From NCBI GenBank assembly GCA_038227745.1, contig JBBRPS010000029.1, positions 1-27,074 on the forward strand: a DNA stretch of 27,074 nt. The letters run 5' to 3'. Both the position numbers and the translations under genes were made by a program. This stretch comes from DASPXY01 sp038227745 (GTDB lineage: Bacteria; Planctomycetota; Planctomycetia; Gemmatales; Gemmataceae). Positions 8,821-16,426 of the stretch are shown in pieces; the stretch's first letter is position 1; each line of letters starts with the position of its first letter. The notes beneath the pieces are model-generated. The model ran no database searches. It was not told the DNA's origin and worked only from the letters and a program-made list of their open reading frames with translations.

Positions 8821-8915
8821 CATCGTGGCCGACTCGCTCCGCGAGTCGGGAAGAGATCCGACTCACGGAGCGAGTCGGGAAGAGATCCGACTCGCGGAGC
8901 GAGTCGGCCACGATG
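8821..8915. repeat. Nested palindromic repeat: 29-bp perfect arms with three copies of a 21-bp hairpin
   Basis: The outer arms 8821-8849 and 8887-8915 are exact reverse complements. Inside them the 21-bp near-palindrome CCGACTCGCGGAGCGAGTCG(G) occurs three times, at 8829-8849, 8858-8878 (one A for G, CCGACTCACGG) and 8887-8907. Copies two and three are joined by the spacer GAAGAGAT, so a 29-bp unit is also repeated in tandem. It begins three bases after the stop of the M28 peptidase gene, so it may act as its terminator. The nested, repeated design is closer to a REP-like mobile palindrome. Confidence 0.8.
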
Positions 8916-8918
8916 AGG

Positions 8919-11108
8919 TCACTTCGAGGGCGCTTTCGGCTTCCCCGGCGTCCGTACCTGGAAATCCTGCGGCCGGCCGCCACGGTCCACGGTCAAGCGG
9001 ACGTCCACGCCCGGTTGCAGGTTGCGGACCGCGTTGAGGTAGGTGCGCCGGTCCGGGACCGGCGCGCCGGCGACGGCGACGACGCGGTCGCCCTTCTGCA
9101 GGCCCGCCTTCGCCGCCGGGCTATTCTTCGGGACCTCGGCCAGGAGAATGCCCGGCCTGGTGTCCGCGCGGTTCGGCAAGAACCCGAACCAGGGGTCGGT
9201 CAGGCCCGCACGCGGATGGATTAGCTCGACCGTGAGGCTTTGCCGCCGGCTGTCGCGCTCCACCGCTATTTCCACAGGCTCCCCGGGCGTCAGGGCGCGC
9301 GTGGCGTTCAGGAACGCGGACGGGCTGTCCACCTTCTTGCCCGCGATGGCGAGGACGCGGTCGCCCTTCTTGAGGCCCGCCATCGCCGCCGCCGAGTCCT
9401 TGACCAGCCCTTCCACCACGACGCCCGGCCCCGTGGCGCGGTAGTCGGGGATGACGCCGACCGAGGGGGAAGAGGACCACAGCGTCTTCGAGCGGTCGAA
9501 GCCCGGCGTCTTCGCGTACTCCGGGCGGGCGGGCAGGCTCGCGACCTCCGCGGCCAGGTCGCCGACCAGGTCCACGACGCGCCGCAGTCCCGGCACGTTG
9601 ATCGTCTCGACGCGGTCCGTCGGGCAAGGATACTGTTCGTGGAAGCCAGTGAAGAAGAAGAAGACGGGCACCTTGCGGGCGTAGAACGAGGCGTGGTCGC
9701 TGGGGCCGCCCCCGGACGGGTCCTTCACGATTCCGAAGCGGTGCTTCTCGTTCACCCGGTCGAGCAGTTGCGGGAACGGTTTGGCGCTCTGCACGCCGCC
9801 CACCAGCAGCTTGTCGTCCTGCAGCCGGCCGACCATGTCGAGGTTGAGCATGGTGGTCGTGTCCTGTAGGGGGAACGTGGGGTGGCGGCAGTAGTAGGCC
9901 GAGCCGAGCAGGCCGCTCTCCTCGCCGGAGAAGGCCATGAACACCAGGCGCCGGCCCTTGCGCGCCTTCTGGGCGCCGAAGCGGCGGGCCAGCTCGACGA
10001 CGGCGACCGTGCCGGAGGCGTTGTCGTCGGCGCCGTGGTGGATGGCCGAGTCGGCGAGGCGGGCCAGCGGGAAGCCGACGCCGCCGATGCCGCCGGGCGG
10101 GCTGAACGCCTTGATCGCACTGGGGAAGGGCCGCAGCGCGCCGAACATGCCGACGTGATCGTAATGGGCGCCGATCACCACCGTCTCCTTCGCCAGGGGA
10201 CCGCTGCCCTCCAGCACGCCGACGACGTTCCGAGCCTTGACGCGCGTGAGCGTGATGTCGGTTTCCAGCCGGCAGGTCCAGCCGGACAGCGCCGTGCCGC
10301 GCGGCTTCAGGTCGGCGTCGGTCGCCTGCTCCACGTCCGGCAGCCGCATCCCCTTGACGGAGACGAGCAGGGTGTCGGCCAGGTCGCGCTGCAGAAACGC
10401 CGTCGGCAGCGGCACGGGGTCGCCGGTCCGCGCGAAGATGAACGGCCGCGGCAGCAGGTCGCCGAAGCGCGCCTGCGCCCGGCTGTTGACGATGAGGACG
10501 GCCGCCGCCTTGTGCTGCAGGGCGTTCTCGACCCTGGCCCGCACGCCGAACGGCCCATCCGCCTTGGTGTCGGCCGTGGGGAAGAGGCTGGCCTCGGCGT
10601 GCCCGAAACGCGGCGTGGCGGTCAGGACGATCACGATCTTGCCGGCGACGTCCAGGCCCGCGTAGTCATCGTACTTCGGGTCGGTGGAGGTGATGCCGTG
10701 GCCGGCAAAGACCACGGGGGCCTCGACCTTGCCGTTGCCGCCGAAGGACCAGGCGGTGAAGTGCTTGTTGTGCTCCAGGGCAATCGTCTGCCCCAGCGGG
10801 CCTTTGAGGACCAGGTGGTTGCCGGCGCCGACCTTCAGGCCGGTGGTGACCATGAACGGCTGGAAGTAGCTGCCGCCGGGGCCGCCCGGCTTGAGGCCGG
10901 CGTTGACGAATTGCCGCTCGATGTACTCGGCGGCCAGATCGATGCCCTTGCTGCCGATGCCGCGGCCCTCGCAGGCGTCGCTGGTGAGGAACTTCAGGTC
11001 CTCCAGCAGGCGGATCTCGGCGCCCGCCGGGGTGTCGGCCCCGGTCGGGCGCACGCACAGTCCGAGTAAGAGTAGTCCCACCGCCGCGACCGTCAGACGC
11101 CGACTCAT
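8919..11108 (-). CDS. Secreted M28 family zinc peptidase with PA insert and two PDZ domains
   Basis: This 729-residue exported peptidase has a signal peptide at 1-24. The M28 di-zinc site is complete: H315 in GAHYDHVG, D361 in HHGADDNASGT, catalytic E396 and ligand E397 in SGEESGLLGS, D424 in LNLDMVGR, and H490 in FFTGFHEQYP. A protease-associated (PA-like) insert lies between about 130 and 265 (PVVFAGHGI near 131). Two PDZ domains complete the chain, about 555-632 and 640-720, each with the 'AGLKKGDRV' or 'AGLQKGDRVVAVAG' carboxylate-binding turn. Family members are aminopeptidases, and the PDZ pair probably tethers or presents substrates outside the cytoplasm. The start follows GGGAGACAACC. 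The stop is three bases from the nested palindrome. Confidence 0.94.
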   Translation of the reverse strand: MSRRLTVAAVGLLLLGLCVRPTGADTPAGAEIRLLEDLKFLTSDACEGRGIGSKGIDLAAEYIERQFVNAGLKPGGPGGSYFQPFMVTTGLKVGAGNHLVLKGPLGQTIALEHNKHFTAWSFGGNGKVEAPVVFAGHGITSTDPKYDDYAGLDVAGKIVIVLTATPRFGHAEASLFPTADTKADGPFGVRARVENALQHKAAAVLIVNSRAQARFGDLLPRPFIFARTGDPVPLPTAFLQRDLADTLLVSVKGMRLPDVEQATDADLKPRGTALSGWTCRLETDITLTRVKARNVVGVLEGSGPLAKETVVIGAHYDHVGMFGALRPFPSAIKAFSPPGGIGGVGFPLARLADSAIHHGADDNASGTVAVVELARRFGAQKARKGRRLVFMAFSGEESGLLGSAYYCRHPTFPLQDTTTMLNLDMVGRLQDDKLLVGGVQSAKPFPQLLDRVNEKHRFGIVKDPSGGGPSDHASFYARKVPVFFFFTGFHEQYPCPTDRVETINVPGLRRVVDLVGDLAAEVASLPARPEYAKTPGFDRSKTLWSSSPSVGVIPDYRATGPGVVVEGLVKDSAAAMAGLKKGDRVLAIAGKKVDSPSAFLNATRALTPGEPVEIAVERDSRRQSLTVELIHPRAGLTDPWFGFLPNRADTRPGILLAEVPKNSPAAKAGLQKGDRVVAVAGAPVPDRRTYLNAVRNLQPGVDVRLTVDRGGRPQDFQVRTPGKPKAPSK

Positions 11109-11233
11109 GGTTGTCTCCCTGGTACACTGGCTGTTCGCGGAGGCCCTCCGCGGTCGGTTTGATTATGCGCGGGCGCAGGGAGCGCCGCCAGTAGATAGTT
11201 GGCGGCGCGATGACTTCCTTGCGGAAGGGAGTG

Positions 11234-11277
11234 GGCTTGCCGTTTCGCGCTCGGCTGCGAGCGCGAAACGGCAAGCC
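11234..11277. repeat. Perfect 20-bp inverted repeat with a 4-base loop
   Basis: The arms 11234-11253 and 11258-11277 (GGCTTGCCGTTTCGCGCTCG and its exact complement) flank the loop GCTG. It lies between divergently transcribed genes, so a terminator role for them is unlikely. Confidence 0.8.
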
Positions 11278-11381
11278 AGCTTCGCACCGCCGGGAAAAGA
11301 GTCAGGGGCGCGTCAGGCTGGAGCTTTCTGTCCCCTCAAGATGGGAAGGCGGTCGTGGGAAGCGTAAGTAATGAAAAAGCT

Positions 11382-11437
11382 CCCTCCCCCGCCGCGGGGG
11401 GAAGGAGTGTCAACCCTCCCCCCGCGGCGGGGGAGGG
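11382..11437. repeat. Perfect 20-bp inverted repeat with a 16-base loop
   Basis: Arms 11382-11401 (CCCTCCCCCGCCGCGGGGGG) and 11418-11437 are exact reverse complements. Each arm is itself nearly self-complementary (CCCCCGCCGCGGGGG), so two smaller hairpins can form instead of the large one. It is about 140 bases upstream of the creatininase start. Confidence 0.75.
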
Positions 11438-11576
11438 CGCATGATTCGCCCGAACACGGCAGAGCCTCCGCAACAAGGAACGGAGCGGGCCGCCGAAAGC
11501 GGGCGCAAAAATGGGGAAGTCCTCCCAGGGATCGGCTTGCTTGCCGTCCGGGCCGGCCGCCGCGTAGACTGACCCC

Positions 11577-12347
11577 ATGCGCGACTGGAACCTGGCCGAA
11601 CAGAATCACGCTTTTATCCGCTCCCGCAAGTGGGAGGTGGCGGTGCTGCCCTTCGGGGCCACCGAGCCGCACAACCTCCACATGCCGTACGGCACCGACA
11701 CCTTCCAGCTCGAGGTGATCGCCAACCGCGCCTGCGAGGAGGCCTCCCAGGCCGGCGCCGCGGTCGTGCTGCTGCCGACGATCCCCTACGGCGTGAACAC
11801 GAATCACCTGCTGGTCCCGGGCGGCCTGGCGTGCAGTGTCATGCCGACGACGCTGCTGCACCTGCTGACCGATCTGGTCGATTCGCTCCAGCGGCAGAGG
11901 GTGCGGAAGCTGGTGCTGCTGAACGGCCACGGCGGCAACGAACTGAAACCGCTGATGCGCGAGCTGCACCACCGGACGGACGTCTTTTTGTGCCTGTGCG
12001 ACTGGTTCCGCATGGCCCGCGACGCCTACGGCGGCATCTTCGACCGCCCCGGCGAGCACGCCGACGAGGTCGAGACGAGCCTGGGCCTGGCGTTCTTTCC
12101 CGATTTGATGCGGCCGGAGCTGGCCGACGACGGCGCTGCCCGGCCGACGCGCTTCGACGCGATCAACCGCGGCTGGGTGAGCATCACGCGGCCGTGGCAC
12201 CTGGTGAGCAAGAACACCGGCCTGGGCGACCCGTCCACGGCGTCGGCGGAGAAGGGGCGGAAATTGCTCGACGTGTTGGTCGAAAGGCTGGCGGGGTTTC
12301 TGGTGGAGTTGTCGGCGGCGGAGGTGAACGAGAGCTTTCCGTATTGA
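11577..12347 (+). CDS. Creatininase family amidohydrolase
   Basis: This 256-residue cytoplasmic protein has the metal-site layout of the creatininase family: E30 and H32 in GATEPH, D41 in YGTD, H118 in NGHGGN (116-121), and a later acidic position in GEHADEVETS (159-168; E166). The family hydrolyses cyclic or linear amides, including creatinine and formamide-type intermediates in cofactor biosynthesis. The substrate cannot be told from sequence here. The ATG at 11577 lacks a clear ribosome binding site but gives the usual family N-terminus, with the E-x-H motif near residue 30. The gene converges with the sigma factor gene; a single hairpin lies between their stops. Confidence 0.9.
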   Translation: MRDWNLAEQNHAFIRSRKWEVAVLPFGATEPHNLHMPYGTDTFQLEVIANRACEEASQAGAAVVLLPTIPYGVNTNHLLVPGGLACSVMPTTLLHLLTDLVDSLQRQRVRKLVLLNGHGGNELKPLMRELHHRTDVFLCLCDWFRMARDAYGGIFDRPGEHADEVETSLGLAFFPDLMRPELADDGAARPTRFDAINRGWVSITRPWHLVSKNTGLGDPSTASAEKGRKLLDVLVERLAGFLVELSAAEVNESFPY

Positions 12348-12352
12348 CGCCC

Positions 12353-12426
12353 CCCCGTTTAGCCGCGAGCGGTGAGCCAGATCCCGCTGCGCGGGGGGCG
12401 AGCGCGTGGCTCGCGGCTAAACGGGG
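12353..12426. terminator. 18-bp inverted repeat between convergent genes
   Basis: Arms 12353-12370 (CCCCGTTTAGCCGCGAGC) and 12409-12426 are exact reverse complements around a 38-base loop. It begins five bases after the creatininase stop and ends seven bases from the sigma factor stop, so it can serve as a terminator for both strands. The arm sequence GTTTAGCCGCGAGC looks like a dispersed planctomycete repeat; that is recollection, not a search. Confidence 0.65.
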
Positions 12427-12433
12427 CGGCTTC

Positions 12434-14104
12434 TCAGCTGAGGTCGTCCTTCTGCGTCTCGGCCACGCTGCGCATCTTCTTCATCGCCCGGACGTTGAGC
12501 TGGCGCACGCGCTCCTTGGTGATGCCGAGCTTCTCGCCGATCTTCTCCAGCGTCATGCCTTCGGAGTTGTTGTCCAGCCCCGCCCGCATGCGGATGATCT
12601 CGCGCTCGCGCGGGTCGAGCAGGTCGAGGAGGCGGTTCACCTTGTGCGTCGCCTGCTCCGCCGACGCCAGGCACTCCTGCTCGTCGGTGCGCGTGTCCGG
12701 CGCCACCTCGAACAGCTCCTCGTGGCCGGTCACGTAGCGCTCGCGGCGGTGCTTCTCCTCCGGGATGCTGCGGGCGAAGTTCTTCATGATCGCCCAGCTG
12801 GCGTAGGTGCTGAACTTGTTGCCGCGGCTGTAGTCGAACTTCTCCACCGCCCGGATCAGCGACACGTTGCCGTCCGAGAGCAGCTCGAAGAAGTTGTCCG
12901 CCTGGGCGACGTGCCGCTTGGCGATCGACACCACCAACCGCATGTTGCAGTTGATGAGCCGCTCCTTGACCTCGCTGGCCTGCTCCTGCAGTTCCTCGAT
13001 GCGGTCGAGGTCCTGCGTCCGGGCGCGGGCGGGGTCGAGGCGCTTGCGCAGCTGCGCCACCTTGTGCTTGAGATAGTTCATCTTGCGGAACAGGTGCTGC
13101 TCCTGCGGCTTGGTCAGGATCGGCATCTCGTACAGAGGCGCCAGCTCGGGCGGGGCGTCCTTGGGGACGCGCAGCTGCTTGCGGCCCGACTCGAAGTCCT
13201 CCAGGTCCGGCATCGGCGCCAGGATCTCCGCCTCGACCGCCGGGGTGTCGAACGACGTGTGATGGATGTAGTCCAGAGGCTGGCTGAGCAGGCGCTGCGC
13301 CCGCACCTCGTTGATGACGCGGTACATCGACGTCCGGGTTCTCTGAAAGCGCTTGGCAAGCGTATCCACGGCGATGCCCCTCCGGTAAGAACTGTAAATG
13401 ACCTGCTTGGTGTCTTCGTTCAGCGGGCCGGTCACCGCCGGGAACAGGGCCTGCTCGGGGTGCTCGCGGTCGAAGTTCTTGATCGTGTAGCGCACCGTCT
13501 CCGTCGAACGGCCCAGGCGGCGGGCGATGCGGCGGCTGACCTCGGTCAGCGTGCCGGTCGGCACGCGGGCCAGGCGGCGGGCGCGGCGCAGGATCTCTTC
13601 CTTCTCCGTCTCCGTCAGGTGCGAGAAGCGGCCGCCGCGCTCGACGCGCTCCTGGTTGGCGTGCAGGAACGGGCCAACCAGCGACGGCAGGAAGCCCACC
13701 TGGCGCCGGCCGTTGCACAGCACCGGCAGGCCAATCAGGCCGCGCTTCCGCCAGCGGTTGATCGTCTTGGGCGTCACGTTCAGCTTCTTGCTGATCTCCT
13801 CCAGGGTCAGGACCGGCTCGGCCATCTGCTCGACGGGGACGGCCGGCAGCGAGCTGGCCAGCTCGTCGATCAGCAGGCCCAGGTCGTGCTGCAGGTCCTT
13901 GCCCTCGATCAGCAGATCGGGGTAGGCGTCGGGCCTGTAGTCGGTGACGCGGAAACAAACGAACTGGTACGGGTACGCCTTGTCGGCGGCGATCTCGGCA
14001 AGCAACTGCTCGGCGCGGGCCAGCTGCTCCATGCGGCGCGCGGGAGGAACGAAACGCACTTGTTGATCCGTCAACTGCTTCAGTGCGGGGTGTTTGAAGG
14101 TCAC
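12434..14104 (-). CDS. Sigma-70 family RNA polymerase sigma factor with three N-terminal HTH-like units
   Basis: The protein has 556 residues. Its C-terminal half is a sigma-70 core. Region 2 is at about 380-450 (NFFELLSDGNVSLIRAVEKF, then DYSRGNKFSTYASWAIMKNF and RSIPEEKHRRERY), and region 4 is at about 490-547 with the HTH TLEKIGEKLGITKERVRQL. Region 3 is very short. The N-terminal half is unusual: a MerR/excisionase-like HTH at about 99-123 (LTLEEISKKLNVTPKTINRW) and two more HTH-like units near 185-210 and 240-268 (IAVDTLAKRFQRTRTSMYRV). I know this arrangement as planctomycete-specific. I chose the GTG at 14104 over the ATG at 14164 because AAAGGAG sits eight bases before it. It is probably a group 2 type regulator. 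Its target promoters are unknown. Confidence 0.9.
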   Translation of the reverse strand: MTFKHPALKQLTDQQVRFVPPARRMEQLARAEQLLAEIAADKAYPYQFVCFRVTDYRPDAYPDLLIEGKDLQHDLGLLIDELASSLPAVPVEQMAEPVLTLEEISKKLNVTPKTINRWRKRGLIGLPVLCNGRRQVGFLPSLVGPFLHANQERVERGGRFSHLTETEKEEILRRARRLARVPTGTLTEVSRRIARRLGRSTETVRYTIKNFDREHPEQALFPAVTGPLNEDTKQVIYSSYRRGIAVDTLAKRFQRTRTSMYRVINEVRAQRLLSQPLDYIHHTSFDTPAVEAEILAPMPDLEDFESGRKQLRVPKDAPPELAPLYEMPILTKPQEQHLFRKMNYLKHKVAQLRKRLDPARARTQDLDRIEELQEQASEVKERLINCNMRLVVSIAKRHVAQADNFFELLSDGNVSLIRAVEKFDYSRGNKFSTYASWAIMKNFARSIPEEKHRRERYVTGHEELFEVAPDTRTDEQECLASAEQATHKVNRLLDLLDPREREIIRMRAGLDNNSEGMTLEKIGEKLGITKERVRQLNVRAMKKMRSVAETQKDDLS

Positions 14105-14112
14105 GGCTTTCA

Positions 14113-14119
14113 CTCCTTT
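14113..14119 (-). promoter_or_regulatory. Ribosome binding site deciding the sigma factor start
   Basis: The minus strand reads AAAGGAG here, eight bases before a GTG at 14104. The upstream in-frame ATG at 14164 has no comparable site, so translation most likely starts at the GTG. Confidence 0.7.
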
Positions 14120-14398
14120 GCGATTGCAGGTCTGCCGGGAGGGGCCTGCCACCGCGATGGGCACCGGGGCCTGGGTCGGCCGTGCGGCGCCTGCCTGTCG
14201 ATTCCATCCCGTCTCTGCTCACGGACCGCCCGGTTCAGGTCGGCGGCCCGGTCCTGTCATTACGTCTGAGTCGCCCTCCCCGGGCTACCGAAAAAGATTC
14301 AACTCCCGTCACTCCGTTGGCCGATCCTGGAAGGTCTACTTCTTAGAGACGCTCACCAACCTCAGGGGTTCAGGGAATCTGGTGCGGCTCGATGACAT

Positions 14399-14554
14399 CT
14401 AGCTGTCATCCAGTTCTTCGTCGGCAGGCCCCGTTTCTTCGATCTCCAGGGTGTCCTTCGGAGGCGTTCGGACCGTCTCAGGGCACTCCCCTTGAAGGCA
14501 AACCCTGTGCCAACAGGGCTTGACACGGCGGTACGCAACCCATCCGACTGCGGT
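14399..14554 (-). pseudogene. Startless coding-like tail, possible frameshifted small gene
   Basis: The minus strand from 14554 to the TAG at 14399 reads as 51 codons between two stops. It begins TAVGWVAYRRVKPCWHRVC and ends with an acidic tail (EIEETGPADEELDDS). The composition is protein-like: Cys at four positions in the first half (PCW, RVC, GEC), then Pro/Thr and a run of Asp/Glu. No ATG, GTG or TTG occurs in this frame. An ATG at about 14566 in another frame (MLRSLNRSRMG) with AAGGG just upstream could reach it only through a frameshift near 14545. It may be a decayed small gene, or a real one with a rare start. I do not recognise a family. Confidence 0.3.
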
Positions 14555-14680
14555 TCAGTGATCGTAACATCCCTTCATGAAAGACCTTCGAGACCGAACG
14601 CCGACCGGGTGGTTGGCGCGGTTTGGGGGGACCCGCGATTGGGATGTCTTCTCCTTCATGAACTAACTTACACTATCTGT

Positions 14681-14752
14681 GTTCAAATTTGCAAGGCGTG
14701 CTGTCCACAATTCATCGTTCAAATTTGCAAGGCGTGCTGTCCACAATTCATC
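14681..14752. repeat. Perfect tandem duplication of a 36-bp unit
   Basis: Copies 14681-14716 and 14717-14752 are identical over all 36 bases and abut without a spacer. The unit begins GTTCAAATTTGCAAGGCGTG and ends CCACAATTCATC. It is A+T-rich relative to its surroundings and contains the near-palindrome TTCAAATTTGCAA. There is no spacer between copies, so it is not a CRISPR. Exact identity suggests a recent event or homogenisation. Confidence 0.95.
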
Positions 14753-14949
14753 CAGCGCCCTAAGTCCTGCAAAATCGCAGTCTTTCCTACGACGGAAATC
14801 CTCCCCGCCTCCAACAGGAAAACGTCCCCAGCACAGCACCTTGCGCCGCCGCGCCGGCGGACCGGGCGGGTAGAATCGTGCGGAGTCGCGCGGACACAGC
14901 TCGGCCGGCTGGCTTTCCGGGCCTGCGGGACTCCCGGAGGACTGACCCG

Positions 14950-16293
14950 ATGCCGACGCTTCACCGCCCCACGCGGGCGCTCCTATTACTGACCGCAACC
15001 CTGGCCGCCGTCACAACCGCCCACGCTCAGGCACCCGTCCGCCTCCAGGAATCTTTCCGCCCGGGCTACGAGTATCACGTCAGCACCCGCGTCGATCTTA
15101 CGGGCAACTTGACCCTGCCGCCGGAGAAGGGGGCGGCCGCAGCGAAAACGCTGACGGTGACGGGCAAGAGCGCCATCGAGTACGACGAGCGCGTGCTGAC
15201 CCAGGACAAGGACGGCCGCGTGGGCAAGACGGTTCGCATCTATCGGCGGGTCGATTTCCAGCGCCACGTCGGCGACCAGCCGCAGCAGAGCACCATCCGC
15301 CCGGAGGTGCGCCGCCTGGTCCTGTTGCGCTTGCAGCAGAAGGAGGTGCCGTTCTCGCCGGACGGCCCGCTGACGTGGGCCGAGATCGACCTGGTCCGCA
15401 CCGACGTGTTCACGCCGGCCCTGACCGGCCTGCTGCCGCCCGGACCGGTGCGCCCCGGCGACCGCTGGCAGGCCTCGACCGACGCCGTCCAGGAGTTGAC
15501 GGACCTGGAAAAGATTGAAGAGGGGGGGGTGGCGTGCAAGTTCGACCAGGTGACGGTGCTGGGAGGCCGGCGGCACGCGCGGATCGGCTTCAGCGGCAGC
15601 GTCCGCGGTCCCGGGGAGGACGGCCCCAGCCGCCACCAGCTCGAGGGCTCCTTCTTTTTCGACCTGGAGTCGAACCACATCAGTTACGTGTCGGTCAACG
15701 GCGTGCAGCAATTGCTGGACAAGGACGGCAAGGCGGCGGGCAAGGTGGAGGGGAATTTCGTGCTGACGCGGCAACCGCACCGCCAGGCGCGCGAGCTGAG
15801 CGACGAGGGGCTGCGCGGCCTGGCGCTGGAGCCGAACGAGGACAACACGCTGCTGCTGTACGACAACCCGGACCTGGGAGTGAAGCTGCTGCACCCGCGC
15901 CGCTGGCGGATCGCCGGGGTGCGCGGGCGGCAGGTTGGCCTCGATGAGAACCGCGGCAGCGGCCTGCTGCTGACGATGGAGCCGCCGAAGCAGGTGCCGG
16001 CCGCGGCGGCGTTCCTGCAGGAGGCGCGGACGTACATGACCCAGCAGAAGGGGACGATCCTGGGGCAGGATCCGCCGCAGACCATCCAGGGCGCCCCGCG
16101 GACGGTGGAGAGGTTCGCACTGGACGTGAAGGTGAACAACGAGCGCGTACTGCTGGCGTACTTCGTCATCCGCCAGGCGAACGGCGGCGCGACGCTGGTG
16201 GCGCGGCTGCTGCGGGACGACCGGGCTGCGCTGGTGCGCGACGTGGAGCGCATCGCCCGCAGCGTCGAGGTGACGCGGACGCCGGGGCCGTGA
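14950..16293 (+). CDS. Secreted two-domain protein: DUF6263-like N-terminal part, PsbP/DUF1795-like C-terminal part
   Basis: This 447-residue protein starts at an ATG with GGAGG nine bases upstream; the frame is open earlier, but without a better start. Residues 1-26 are a signal peptide (LLLLTATLAAVTTAHA). About 35-300 is a beta-rich domain opening 'FRPGYEYHVSTRV' and containing LLPPGPVRPGDRW (161-173), the same turn as in the secreted protein at 7768-8667. About 318-445 opens LLYDNPDLGVKLLHPRRW and ends in a helix RDVERIARSVEVT. That 'D/N-P..GV....P..W ... R....I..S' pattern is typical of the PsbP/DUF1795-like fold. No catalytic residues are evident. Its role is unknown; the location is outside the cytoplasm. 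Confidence 0.82.
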   Translation: MPTLHRPTRALLLLTATLAAVTTAHAQAPVRLQESFRPGYEYHVSTRVDLTGNLTLPPEKGAAAAKTLTVTGKSAIEYDERVLTQDKDGRVGKTVRIYRRVDFQRHVGDQPQQSTIRPEVRRLVLLRLQQKEVPFSPDGPLTWAEIDLVRTDVFTPALTGLLPPGPVRPGDRWQASTDAVQELTDLEKIEEGGVACKFDQVTVLGGRRHARIGFSGSVRGPGEDGPSRHQLEGSFFFDLESNHISYVSVNGVQQLLDKDGKAAGKVEGNFVLTRQPHRQARELSDEGLRGLALEPNEDNTLLLYDNPDLGVKLLHPRRWRIAGVRGRQVGLDENRGSGLLLTMEPPKQVPAAAAFLQEARTYMTQQKGTILGQDPPQTIQGAPRTVERFALDVKVNNERVLLAYFVIRQANGGATLVARLLRDDRAALVRDVERIARSVEVTRTPGP

Positions 16294-16426
16294 GACCTGC
16301 CGGGCAACATTCCGGATTCATTTCTGGACCCGTTGAAGATTCTCTATATCAGTACTCTTACGGATCGAGAGGTGGACTGGTCGTGTCCGGTCAACGATCT
16401 CAGGACTCACATCCCTGGAGGAACCC

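Larger units (their letters stand above)
11109..11576. other. Divergent spacer between the M28 peptidase and creatininase genes, rich in hairpins
   Basis: No gene is visible in these 468 bases. They hold three inverted repeats: a 9-bp stem at 11182-11190/11200-11208, a 20-bp stem at 11234-11277 and a 20-bp stem at 11382-11437. Promoters for both flanking genes should lie here, since the genes point away from each other, but no convincing -35/-10 pair stands out. Hairpins between divergent genes cannot be terminators for either neighbour. Confidence 0.6.
14105..14949. other. Long divergent spacer between the sigma factor and a secreted-protein gene
   Basis: No complete gene with a plausible start is visible in these 845 bases, which is long for this window. 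They hold a coding-like but startless tail on the minus strand (14399-14554), a small 7-bp inverted repeat GATGACA/TGTCATC at 14391-14410, and a perfect 36-bp tandem duplication at 14681-14752. The stretch from about 14640 to 14800 is clearly richer in A+T than the rest of the window, which fits promoter or acquired DNA. Promoters for both flanking genes should lie here. Confidence 0.6.

Noticed and set aside
14105..14164. Longer sigma factor start at the ATG at 14164
   Set aside because: No ribosome binding site supports it, whereas AAAGGAG sits ideally before the GTG at 14104, and the extra 20 residues are not family-like.
14681..14752. CRISPR array
   Set aside because: The two 36-base repeats abut without any spacer, and no cas gene is present.
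14492..14992. Plus-strand ORF of 166 codons with a repeated VQICKACCPQFI peptide
   Set aside because: The peptide repeat is simply the translated 36-bp DNA duplication; the rest is not protein-like, and the frame runs into the start of the real gene at 14950.
16318..16426. Promoter with TTGAAG near 16333 for the propeller gene
   Set aside because: The only candidate -10 sequence (TACTCT near 16353) is spaced by 14 bases, too short for a convincing sigma-70 promoter.
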